From Spirosoma radiotolerans (GTDB taxonomy: Bacteria > Bacteroidota > Bacteroidia > Cytophagales > Spirosomataceae), in assembly GCF_000974425.1 (NCBI RefSeq), contig NZ_CP010429.1:2356001-2420000 (forward strand): a stretch of 64,000 bases of DNA, in the 5' to 3' direction. Shown one piece after another: positions 1 through 7,033 of this stretch. The notes under the pieces were generated by a model. It was not told the DNA's origin and made no database searches. It was given only the letters and a program-made list of their open reading frames with translations. A program made the translations under genes and the position numbers. The first letter of the stretch is position 1. Each line of letters starts with the position of its first letter.

Positions 1-39
1 GCCTTCAAGCTCAATATGGGGAACGACCTGCTTGGCCAT
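1..39 (-). CDS. 5' end of a gene cut by the window edge, possibly tssI (VgrG)
   Basis: An ATG at 39-37 on the minus strand opens a frame of 13 codons (MAKQVVPHIELEG) that runs off the left edge without a stop. It begins 3 bp after the stop of the preceding tssD, so it is almost certainly the next gene of the T6SS operon. A VgrG/TssI spike protein is missing from the window and would fit here, but 13 residues cannot prove that. Seen: the start codon, open frame and tight spacing. Inferred: identity. Confidence 0.5.
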   Translation of the reverse strand, partial: MAKQVVPHIELEG

Positions 40-42
40 TGG

Positions 43-546
43 TTAGGTATTTTGTTGCGCTATCCCGTCGAGTTTAATTTTTGCTGCTGATAACCGCAAC
101 AGAATACAGTTGCTGGTATGGGTACGCTCGACAAAACGCACGATGGCTTTTGTATTGTTGATCACTCTGGCGTCGAAATCACTTTCGTTCGTCAGGTCCA
201 GATTCAGGGTGTCGGGAATGGCTTCAAAGACCGCATCCGCATCGATAGTACCTGATGACATAAATTCGAAATACAGTGTGGCATAGGCTTCCTGAAATTC
301 GAGTTTTTGGAGTGTCGACTGCTGGTCGATGCGGTCAAATGTGATTTCGCCGTCTTTCTTAACCGTTGGGCTGGTTGCCCAATCACCCAGTAGGTCTTCG
401 TCGCTACCACCCAGAATCAGGGCAATTACCCCACCGCGTACTCCCGTCGTGGTTTTCCCCCGGTCGTATTTCTGCGACAACGTATGGCTGCACTGCAACA
501 CCTCGAACGATTTACCATCTATGGTTAGGGTGGCCTGGAATGACAT
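43..546 (-). CDS. tssD: TssD (Hcp-like) T6SS tube protein, enlarged paralogue
   Basis: Hcp/TssD proteins stack as hexameric rings to form the inner tube fired by a T6SS, and can carry effectors in the ring lumen. This 167-residue protein shares with its two neighbours the opening pattern (hydrophobic strand, IDGKSFEV, then SHTLSQKYD), the 'RG GVIAL' strand, a KKDGEITFDRID segment and the LEFQEAYATLYFE segment. It is about 40 residues longer than the other two; the extra sequence lies in the C-terminal half around residues 105-140, after the shared core. Third of three tssD genes, 4 bp from the next. The enlargement could be a cargo-binding or structural variation; the family call is firm, the specialised role is not. 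Confidence 0.85.
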   Translation of the reverse strand: MSFQATLTIDGKSFEVLQCSHTLSQKYDRGKTTTGVRGGVIALILGGSDEDLLGDWATSPTVKKDGEITFDRIDQQSTLQKLEFQEAYATLYFEFMSSGTIDADAVFEAIPDTLNLDLTNESDFDARVINNTKAIVRFVERTHTSNCILLRLSAAKIKLDGIAQQNT

Positions 547-550
547 GTGG

Positions 551-922
551 CTATACGGTTAAGGTGGCCTTATTGAAGGTGACCTCCCCACCGATGATGT
601 TAATCACCGTGGTGAGGTAGTCGACATCCGCATAAAATTTATCCTGATACCACACACAGAATGCCTTTTTGAATTCTATTTCTTTAAACGTAGCCGCTTC
701 GTCGATCCGGCTCAGTGTAATCTTGCCATCTTTCTGCATGTGCGGATCAATCATCCAGTGTTTAATTGTACTGTCGTCCGAGGTGGGTAAGCTAATGATC
801 ACACCCCAGTCGGGACGTGAAGCCGGTTTGCCGCGCTGGTCTTCATTTCGCATTACCCGCAGGAGCATCCAGTTGATAAGGTAATCCGTCCCATCGACAG
901 TTAGGGTTGCGTTAAACGCCAT
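551..922 (-). CDS. tssD: TssD (Hcp-like) T6SS tube protein
   Basis: A 123-residue Hcp/TssD paralogue. It has the usual family layout for T6SS-iii: an N-terminal strand (MAFNATLTVDGTDYLI), a DQRGKPASRPDWGVIIS segment, KKDGKITLSRID-like central strands (here MQKDGKITLSRIDE) and a C-terminal strand ending in TLTV. It lies 4 bp upstream of the enlarged tssD and 118 bp downstream of the third copy. Sequence divergence between the three copies is high, so they are old duplicates rather than recent copies, which suggests different roles such as structural tube versus effector carrier. That division of labour is inference. Confidence 0.87.
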   Translation of the reverse strand: MAFNATLTVDGTDYLINWMLLRVMRNEDQRGKPASRPDWGVIISLPTSDDSTIKHWMIDPHMQKDGKITLSRIDEAATFKEIEFKKAFCVWYQDKFYADVDYLTTVINIIGGEVTFNKATLTV

Positions 923-1040
923 GGCAGAGTGGATAAACGTTTGATTGAAAAGAGTTTATGACTGGGGTGTGCGTTAAGCGGGCCGCCGGAGTAGCTGGAT
1001 TGACTGGCAAATCGATCAACCCAGCTACCGGCCAAATGGC

Positions 1041-1427
1041 CTACCAGGTACTCTCGTGCGTTGTGCCGCCTACCGTAATTTTTCGGGCGGATATATTCAG
1101 GCTCACCGTCATGGCGCTGCTGTTGGTCGAGTTAAAACTTTCCGAATAACCCACGCAGTACGCATCTTCAAACTGGATTTCTTTGAAGGTCGAATCCTGA
1201 TCAATACGCTTGAAAGTGATGCTGCCGTTGGTTTTTTTGTAGGGGTCCACCATCCAGCCCATTAGGTCATCCTGATCGTGGGCGGCAATTTGAACAAAGA
1301 TATTACCTCCCTGAACATCCGAGGCCGGCCGGCCTTTATCGTCGGTAGATTGTCCGAAGGAGTAGTTGCAACTCATGATATCGTACTCCTGATCATCAAC
1401 TTGAAATTTTGCACTGAAGGAAGACAT
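1041..1427 (-). CDS. tssD: TssD (Hcp-like) T6SS tube protein, first of three
   Basis: A 128-residue Hcp/TssD protein, the first tssD after the sheath genes in transcription order. Visible family features are the N-terminal strand MSSFSAKFQVDDQEYDI, the segment STDDKGRPASDVQGGNIFV, the central TNGSITFKRIDQDSTFKEI and a C-terminal strand. Its position 140 bp after tssC, with the canonical tube-protein length, makes it the best candidate for the main structural tube subunit. Known of the family: hexameric ring, exported. Inferred: that this copy is the bulk subunit. Confidence 0.88.
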   Translation of the reverse strand: MSSFSAKFQVDDQEYDIMSCNYSFGQSTDDKGRPASDVQGGNIFVQIAAHDQDDLMGWMVDPYKKTNGSITFKRIDQDSTFKEIQFEDAYCVGYSESFNSTNSSAMTVSLNISARKITVGGTTHESTW

Positions 1428-1567
1428 AGTCGTAGTTTGTGTTTAAAGAGTGATAGTAAACTTGATAGGTAACCAGCGCTCCGGTTGATAACCGAGCGTA
1501 TTCGGGAAGGCTACTGCTTACCGATGTAGCAGGTGACATTGACTACCGGTACTGATAGCCCGGCTCG

Positions 1568-2941
1568 TTACTCCTGATCATAGTCGGCTTTCCAGTCTAC
1601 CGAATCGGGATCATCGCCTTTCTGGCCATCGAGCTTTATGAGGAACGTCTTGGCCGGGAAGTAAGGCACCATGTGGATGTCGAGAAAGATCCGGTCTTTC
1701 TGTTTGGGATCCTGGCCAAAACGAATCAGCTTGAATTTCTCAATGAGTTTACCGGGTCCGGTGATGTTATCCAGAAATTTCACAATCTGTTTCTGAATAT
1801 CCATGCGCGTATTCGTATTGAAGTTCTCAAACGCCCGCCGGTTCAGAAAGTCGATGAGTACCTTGGTGATGTAATCGAATACGCGTACCACGGAGTAGGT
1901 CTGCAAGCCGATATTGTCGCCGTTGAACAGTGTTTTGGCCGAAAAGGGCATTACCTTGCCATACTCATTAACCATAGGAATAAGGCCCATCTTCTCAAGC
2001 GTGGATATTTCACTTTTCTTCAGCGGAAACCGCACGCCGTCGGCCTCATTGAGTGCCCCATGTTTGCGCCCGGCGGTCACCTGCGACATCACGGTGGCAT
2101 AAACTTTGCCCGCCAGCGCAGCGGAGCCGGGTACATAGAGATCGTCTTCTTCGCCCACATCCTGGTGCCGGCCACGGCCCGTAAGCCAGTTGCAGGTCAT
2201 CATTACGTTGGAGAGATAGGCATCGCCCCCCGTCAGATCGGCTGATTCAAACAGGTCGACGACATCGTTGGGCGCGTCCAGGTGCCGGAAATCAGTTACC
2301 ATCATCACCTTATTCTTATAGGCGATCTGTGCCCATTTATCAATGACCTTTTTCGAGCCCAGATAACCCGGCAGTACCAGCAACGAGTAGCTGTCGCGCA
2401 GGTCGAGCCGGTCAAACGTGCGGGAGAATTCTTCGGCCACGGCATCGATGAACGTTGTATTGTCGAGATCCGTAATCTGGTCTGGCTCGGCGTTCATGAT
2501 GTTGACGTTTTTTACCTTATCCTGATCGGTGTTGGCGTAGAAGCTGGCCACCGACCGATAAGCCTGTTCCAGGCTTCGATTGGCGTCAAACGCCCGCAGT
2601 AGGTTGGTACTCAGGAGCGTCTGAGCGGCTTCGGCCTTGGCCTGAGCCGTTTCGATTAAGCTGGCCACGCTGTCGGCACCGTTCAGCAGGTCGAGCATCA
2701 GGTGCAGGCGCTTGCTTAGTTCGGCGCGTTCGGCGGCTTTAGCCTCTTCGGTCAGAAAGATCTTTTTACGGGCTTTCTTCTCCGGGTTCAGGTTCTGAAC
2801 GCCCTCCAGGGTAGTTTCCAGAATACCAAAGCCGCCGTATTTGGCCAGTTTGGTACAGCTTTCTTCGAGTGAAGGCGCTGACGTAACCGCAGTTTGTTCA
2901 GCCGTTTTCAGGGGTTTGTTTTGATTTTGTGCTTCCATCAT
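1568..2941 (-). CDS. tssC: TssC, large subunit of the T6SS contractile sheath
   Basis: TssC forms, with TssB, the contractile sheath that surrounds the Hcp tube and drives injection. The protein has 457 residues, normal for T6SS-iii TssC. It contains the typical segments LVLPGYLGSKKVIDKWAQIA, GGDAYLSNVMMTCNWLTGRG and, near the end, FDYITKVLIDFLNRRAFENF. The N-terminal 100 residues are helical and Ala/Glu-rich, where the ClpV-recognised and linker elements usually lie. Two ATG codons are adjacent at the start (2941 and 2938); either may be used. tssB lies 20 bp upstream in the same operon. Confidence 0.93.
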   Translation of the reverse strand: MMEAQNQNKPLKTAEQTAVTSAPSLEESCTKLAKYGGFGILETTLEGVQNLNPEKKARKKIFLTEEAKAAERAELSKRLHLMLDLLNGADSVASLIETAQAKAEAAQTLLSTNLLRAFDANRSLEQAYRSVASFYANTDQDKVKNVNIMNAEPDQITDLDNTTFIDAVAEEFSRTFDRLDLRDSYSLLVLPGYLGSKKVIDKWAQIAYKNKVMMVTDFRHLDAPNDVVDLFESADLTGGDAYLSNVMMTCNWLTGRGRHQDVGEEDDLYVPGSAALAGKVYATVMSQVTAGRKHGALNEADGVRFPLKKSEISTLEKMGLIPMVNEYGKVMPFSAKTLFNGDNIGLQTYSVVRVFDYITKVLIDFLNRRAFENFNTNTRMDIQKQIVKFLDNITGPGKLIEKFKLIRFGQDPKQKDRIFLDIHMVPYFPAKTFLIKLDGQKGDDPDSVDWKADYDQE

Positions 2942-2961
2942 GTTTTGAGCAGGTTTGGGGG

Positions 2962-3408
2962 TTATTGAGCCTCTTCCAGTTCACGGATCATGGCCTGGAT
3001 GGCCGCGATATAAGCTGCTTTGCCATCCGGGTTGTCGAGCATGGTTTTCAGGATTTTGTTCGACTTTAGCTGCTTTACATACCGCTGGAAGTCCTCGAAT
3101 GTCATATTTAACTCCTGGAGGTAGTTGCTCTGGGCAATGATGCCCTTCCGGCTAAAATCGGCCAGTGAGCTAAATCGTAGGGTTTCGCTGACAGTGCTGC
3201 CTTCTTCCGTGTCAAATTCTACCTCCTGCTCAGGCTTGAAATGAGCGAAGACTTCGCCCACGGTTTTCAGCCCTTCAACCACCTCCGGGCGGAGGGGAGG
3301 ATCGGCCGTTAGTTTCTCAATTAAAAGGGTTTTGTTCTGGGCAATGTCAACGATACTTTCGCTGACGTTGAGCTTCCGCTCCTGGCCGCCAATTCCGTAG
3401 TCAAACAT
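2962..3408 (-). CDS. tssB: TssB, small subunit of the T6SS contractile sheath
   Basis: A 148-residue TssB. It starts MFDYGIGGQERKLNVSESIV, as in Bacteroidota TssB proteins, and has the expected helical C-terminal half (YLQELNMTFEDFQRYVKQL). TssB pairs with TssC to make the sheath protomer; the subunits are cytoplasmic. The gene is 20 bp upstream of tssC and 46 bp downstream of the PAAR gene, all on the minus strand, so sheath and spike-tip genes are co-transcribed. Nothing is unusual in length. Confidence 0.92.
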   Translation of the reverse strand: MFDYGIGGQERKLNVSESIVDIAQNKTLLIEKLTADPPLRPEVVEGLKTVGEVFAHFKPEQEVEFDTEEGSTVSETLRFSSLADFSRKGIIAQSNYLQELNMTFEDFQRYVKQLKSNKILKTMLDNPDGKAAYIAAIQAMIRELEEAQ

Positions 3409-3454
3409 AGTTTACGTAAATAGTTAAGTGGTTAAAATCAATGTAGTGCCTTCT

Positions 3455-3757
3455 TTAGCCGCCGACCAGCACGGTAGGGCAACCGACCACAATACTGCCG
3501 CCGTGAGCGGTCATATCGCCCATTCGGGCTACCGGCTTACCGCCGGCCAGCACCGTAGCTGACCCCTGAACGATGATGTCGGGCGGGCCAACGCAGGTAC
3601 ACGTGTCGCCTACTGTAGCGGCTGGCTGCCCACCAATCAGTACCGTAGGATTACCCGGCCCGACAATGGGGCCGCCCACGTGCGGAATGGGCACAATGGC
3701 GGGTGTTTGCATGGGGCAAACGTGCATATCGAGGAGTCGGGCGGCTGGTTGTGGCAT
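3455..3757 (-). CDS. PAAR-domain spike-tip protein
   Basis: A 100-residue protein with the PAAR motif itself at residues 4-7 (MPQPAARLLD), followed by the repeating Gly/Pro/Val pattern of a PAAR cone (PHVGGPIVGPGNPTVLIGG, then CTCVGPPDIIVQGSATVLAG and MTAHGGSIVVGCPTVLVGG). PAAR proteins cap the VgrG spike with a zinc-binding tip and often carry effectors. This one is a bare tip with no C-terminal toxin extension, so any effector it delivers must be a separate polypeptide; the two protease-like genes directly upstream are natural candidates. Cys and His residues for the metal site are visible. Confidence 0.93.
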   Translation of the reverse strand: MPQPAARLLDMHVCPMQTPAIVPIPHVGGPIVGPGNPTVLIGGQPAATVGDTCTCVGPPDIIVQGSATVLAGGKPVARMGDMTAHGGSIVVGCPTVLVGG

Positions 3758-3790
3758 GGTCTTATGGGTTTGTTTATTCGTTAAGTCCGG

Positions 3791-4753
3791 TCAGTCGGCT
3801 GGTGGTATGTTAGCCATGTGTTCCCAGATTACGCCCGCCGGCCCATGAATAGTGCTACTGGAATGATGGGCTCCCGACGCTCCTTTTGCAGGCTTGGTGG
3901 ATTTAGCTTTTGGGGGCGGATCTTTCATGTCGAAGTCATTGTCCCAGTAGGCAATGATCTGCGGGCTGCTCAGGTGGCCGGCAAACTTGACCGTGCGATC
4001 GTATTTGTTTTCAGGAATAAGGTGTCGTCGAATCGTAGCTTCCCAAGGTCTGGCCTGCTTATCGGAGAAATGAATGCCTAAGCCCATCAGATTGGCCCGT
4101 TGTTCGAGCGTGATGCCATAGGCCCAGCGCTCGGCGGAAGACCCATTGACATGCTCGAATCCCAGGACGTGCCCAAATTCGTGGAGAACGGTTATCTGCC
4201 CGTATTCGATTTGATGCTGTTGCTTGCCTATTTTTGTGGGTAACACCCGCCATTCAAACTTCAGATCATCATGGGTAATAATGCCCGTCCGTAATTCAGG
4301 GGACATAAAGGATCGAAACCCTTTATCTGGATGAATACATCGAATGGTAAAATGGGGATGTTGCGACGCAGAGTCTACTAACTGGATTTTCAGGCTGCAC
4401 TGGACGGGAGCACTTACTTTATCACTTCCTGCCGGGGGCGGAATATACCAGGCTTTGTTGGGAATAAGCATAAACTTATCGCTCCAGTTGTGCTCAATAA
4501 CACGGCAAAACTCCTGCCGGTAGTTCGTCCATTCAAGGTCATTCCAGGTATTTAGCTTATGCGTGAAGGGGTGATAGGGGCTGTGCATAACCCCGTTTCC
4601 ACTTGCCCACGTGTCGCCCTCGTAAAATTGAGTGGTTGGCTCAATGCGAACCAGACGGATCCGAAATTGCAGGGTCAACTCAAATCGGTTGCCTCCAATG
4701 GGCGAGAGAACCGAATCCCACCGGGAATTGGTTTGTGAAAAATGAATGTTCAT
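3791..4753 (-). CDS. Metzincin-type zinc metalloprotease, candidate T6SS effector (copy 2)
   Basis: A 320-residue protein with the full metzincin zinc site HExxHxxGxxH at residues 191-201 (HEFGHVLGFEH) and a likely Met-turn 20 residues later (NLMGLG, Met223). No signal peptide or membrane segment is visible, as expected for a T6SS cargo loaded in the cytoplasm. It is a diverged tandem paralogue of the next upstream gene; the first 40 residues are almost identical (NRFELTLQF RIRLVRIEPT in both). The C-terminus has a Lys/Pro/Ala linker (PPPKAKSTKPAKG) before a last segment, GPAGVIWEHMANIP, also conserved in the paralogue. It sits 33 bp before the PAAR gene. Protease fold is well supported; effector role is inferred from position. 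No obvious immunity gene is seen. Confidence 0.75.
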   Translation of the reverse strand: MNIHFSQTNSRWDSVLSPIGGNRFELTLQFRIRLVRIEPTTQFYEGDTWASGNGVMHSPYHPFTHKLNTWNDLEWTNYRQEFCRVIEHNWSDKFMLIPNKAWYIPPPAGSDKVSAPVQCSLKIQLVDSASQHPHFTIRCIHPDKGFRSFMSPELRTGIITHDDLKFEWRVLPTKIGKQQHQIEYGQITVLHEFGHVLGFEHVNGSSAERWAYGITLEQRANLMGLGIHFSDKQARPWEATIRRHLIPENKYDRTVKFAGHLSSPQIIAYWDNDFDMKDPPPKAKSTKPAKGASGAHHSSSTIHGPAGVIWEHMANIPPAD

Positions 4754-4806
4754 GACCAGCTTTTGTTATTGAGTATCATGGAAAAGTCGGGTTATTCTCT
4801 GAGCGG

Positions 4807-5736
4807 CTATCGGTTTGGCAGGTTGGTCATGTGTTTCCAGGTCACACCTGCCAGCCCCTGAACCGCATCATCAATGGGGACGCTCGCCGGTGCTGGATCG
4901 GACGCCGATACCCAGTTATCATCCCAATAGGCTGTAATTTGTGGGCCATCGACATGACCCGTGAACTTCACAGACTGGTCGTACCGGTTTTCACGAACCA
5001 GATGCCTGTTCATGGCCCGTTCCCAGGGCTCGGCCTGTTTATCCGCAAATGAATAGCCCATGCCCATCACGTTATTCTGCTGGTCGATCGTTACGCCGTA
5101 GGCACTTTCATCATTTCCATCGCCATTGATATGATCAAATCCCAGAATGTGCCCAAACTCATGAATGACGGGTATCTGCCCGAATATGATGCCATTCGGA
5201 TTCACCGTTCGTTGCGGGCCCCAGACGATCTTCACATCTTCGTGCGTGATCAACCCCAGCCCATAATAGGTACTGGCATAAGACCGAAAATGGTCGGGGT
5301 AGCTAGCCGGATGAAAATGAATACAGCGGAACATGAAATGAGGTTGCTGATCGACAAAATCAACCACCTGGATCGCCAGGCTACATTTAATAATAGGGTT
5401 GACCGGTGCACTGCCAGGCCGGGGGGTATACCAGGCTTTGTTGGCCGTAAGCACAAATCGCTCTCCCCAATTTCGCTCAAGCACGTTTTTGAATTCACGC
5501 TTGTACATCTCCCATTCCAGGTCATTCCAGGGTTCCAGCTTAATGGTACGATGACCATCCGCGTACTGTAAATTGCCATCGCCCTTCGCATAGGTGTTCG
5601 TATCGTTATACTGAGTGGTTGGCTCGATACGGACCAGCCGGATTCGGAACTGCAGCGTCAGTTCGAACCGATTGTCCTCAATCGGGAACAGTAGGGAGTC
5701 CCACCGGTTGCCACGCTGCGAAAAATGGATCGTCAT
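4807..5736 (-). CDS. Metzincin-type zinc metalloprotease, candidate T6SS effector (copy 1)
   Basis: A 309-residue paralogue of the following gene. The zinc-binding motif HExxHxxGxxH is at residues 192-202 (HEFGHILGFDH) with a likely Met-turn NNVMGMG at 222-228. Both copies keep the N-terminal block NRFELTLQF RIRLVRIEPT, a WNDLEW segment near residue 70, an NKAWY segment near 99, and the end motif GVxWxHMxN. No signal peptide. The two copies are 53 bp apart, so they form a duplicated unit between clpV and the PAAR gene. Alternatives to an antibacterial effector are an extracellular or host-directed protease exported by the T6SS. Confidence 0.75.
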   Translation of the reverse strand: MTIHFSQRGNRWDSLLFPIEDNRFELTLQFRIRLVRIEPTTQYNDTNTYAKGDGNLQYADGHRTIKLEPWNDLEWEMYKREFKNVLERNWGERFVLTANKAWYTPRPGSAPVNPIIKCSLAIQVVDFVDQQPHFMFRCIHFHPASYPDHFRSYASTYYGLGLITHEDVKIVWGPQRTVNPNGIIFGQIPVIHEFGHILGFDHINGDGNDESAYGVTIDQQNNVMGMGYSFADKQAEPWERAMNRHLVRENRYDQSVKFTGHVDGPQITAYWDDNWVSASDPAPASVPIDDAVQGLAGVTWKHMTNLPNR

Positions 5737-5812
5737 ACTTTCTGGGCTTTAGAACGTGTTATGTACAAGCTGTTTGTGCTTATTGGCCTCATTCAGATCA
5801 GTGGATAGCTGC

Positions 5813-6262
5813 TCAATACCAGTCGATAACGTATCCAAAGCATCCGCTTATGCCGATGGTCGGAATGCCCGCCTGCCCGCCAATCAACGCGCAATACCCT
5901 TTGTCCCAAAACATTCCCGGACCAAAAATCAACACGCTGGACGATACACCGGGGCCGTAGTTTACTTCTATGGTCACGATTCTGAAGAGCCCTAAAAAGT
6001 CGGATGGTTTCACGAGTTTATCCGTCCATTGTAGGATACGTGTGCCAGTGCCGGGCATACTTTCATGGCTAAAGTCCAGACCAACGGGCATTGGACTGAC
6101 CCCCAGCCCACCCACGATGTATGGGAACCGGTAAATTGTTCCTTTTTGATCGTCAGGTTCCATGAGAAATTCGCCACCGCCCAACGTTCCTAATAAAATA
6201 CTGCCCGTGACGGCATTAGCGGTGGAAAGGCTCCATTTTGATTTTTGAATGGGTAGGTTCAT
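5813..6262 (-). CDS. Gly-rich protein of unknown function in the T6SS cargo region
   Basis: Not recognised. The protein is 149 residues when started at the ATG at 6262 (MNLPIQKSKW); an earlier in-frame ATG at 6313 would add 17 residues, but the tail MNLPIQ start removes a basic leader that looks non-coding. The sequence is rich in glycine and aliphatic residues, with runs such as GSILLGTLGGGEFL, PYIVGGLGVSPMPVG, SSSVLIFGPGMF and ALIGGQAGIPTIGISG. These look like glycine-zipper or beta-rich hydrophobic segments rather than classical membrane helices. It lies between the M15-like gene and the metzincin pair, so it could be an immunity protein, a chaperone or a pore-forming cargo. Nothing in the sequence decides among these. 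Confidence 0.6.
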   Translation of the reverse strand: MNLPIQKSKWSLSTANAVTGSILLGTLGGGEFLMEPDDQKGTIYRFPYIVGGLGVSPMPVGLDFSHESMPGTGTRILQWTDKLVKPSDFLGLFRIVTIEVNYGPGVSSSVLIFGPGMFWDKGYCALIGGQAGIPTIGISGCFGYVIDWY

Positions 6263-6461
6263 CGTTCGTTTATTATTTGTCTTTAATCTGTCCAGTGCAT
6301 TCCTAAGGGCCACTGTTATGACACTGACTTATGTCAGCGCTGTTACAATGGCCTTATGTGCCCAGCTTCTTACCCGTTCGCGAAGGGCCGGATCTTTGGC
6401 GACATGGTTTAGCCAGGTATTACACCCCCAAAACGATGTTTAACCAGGCGCTTTCGTTTAC

Positions 6462-6989
6462 TTACCAACTGCTATAGGTTTGGGCAAGACGCTCCTTCAC
6501 TATGTCGGCAAAGCCTGTTCTGTAGGCTTCCGGGGGCCAGGGAATACTGGTTTTGCCGGTCTGCTCGTACAAGCTGTAATTCAGCCAGTCGATATGAATA
6601 TGAGTCATATGCAGGTTGCTTTCCGTATATGGGCTTCGATTGCCGTTGCGGTCATACTGGAAATTCATATAGATGAGACTATACCATTGCATCTCCGGAC
6701 GGCACTCCAGAAAAGCTTCGATTAACTCATTGGCCAGTTGTTGCTCGCTTGCCCGGTCGGCAAACAGAATCAGGTCCAGAGCCAGACCCGCATCATGCCG
6801 GTTCAGCGTACCATCTTTTTTCCACTGTAGCCGTGGCAGTGGTCTGCCGTTCACCTCCACGTATGTTTCGGTTAGCAACGGCACGTTGTCCAGCAGCACC
6901 TGCGCCAGTGTTCTGACGGCCGGACAGGGCTTATTCCCTTCGAATGTTTGCAACCCTTTGCAAACCCCTAACCCACTACAAGCTCCCAT
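6462..6989 (-). CDS. M15-like zinc peptidase, candidate peptidoglycan-acting T6SS effector
   Basis: A 175-residue protein with the signature of the M15 / MepA-like peptidoglycan peptidases: HxxGxAxD at residues 65-72 (HDAGLALD) and a C-terminal HxH at 130-132 within HMTHIHIDW. These supply the zinc ligands in D,D- and L,D-endopeptidases of that fold. No signal peptide is visible, so periplasmic access would need an export machine; its place directly after clpV in the T6SS operon suggests delivery by the T6SS into the periplasm of target cells. Four cysteines occur in the first 22 residues (MGACSGLGVCKG), which is odd for the family. Fold assignment is from motifs only; the effector role is inference. 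Confidence 0.65.
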   Translation of the reverse strand: MGACSGLGVCKGLQTFEGNKPCPAVRTLAQVLLDNVPLLTETYVEVNGRPLPRLQWKKDGTLNRHDAGLALDLILFADRASEQQLANELIEAFLECRPEMQWYSLIYMNFQYDRNGNRSPYTESNLHMTHIHIDWLNYSLYEQTGKTSIPWPPEAYRTGFADIVKERLAQTYSSW

Positions 6990-7033
6990 ATTGGTTACTG
7001 AGTTATTTGTCTATTCGTAAGTAGCTTGTATTA

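Noticed and set aside
1673..2245. A 190-codon plus-strand frame antisense to tssC
   Set aside because: It is entirely inside tssC, which is securely identified. The predicted product shows no family features.
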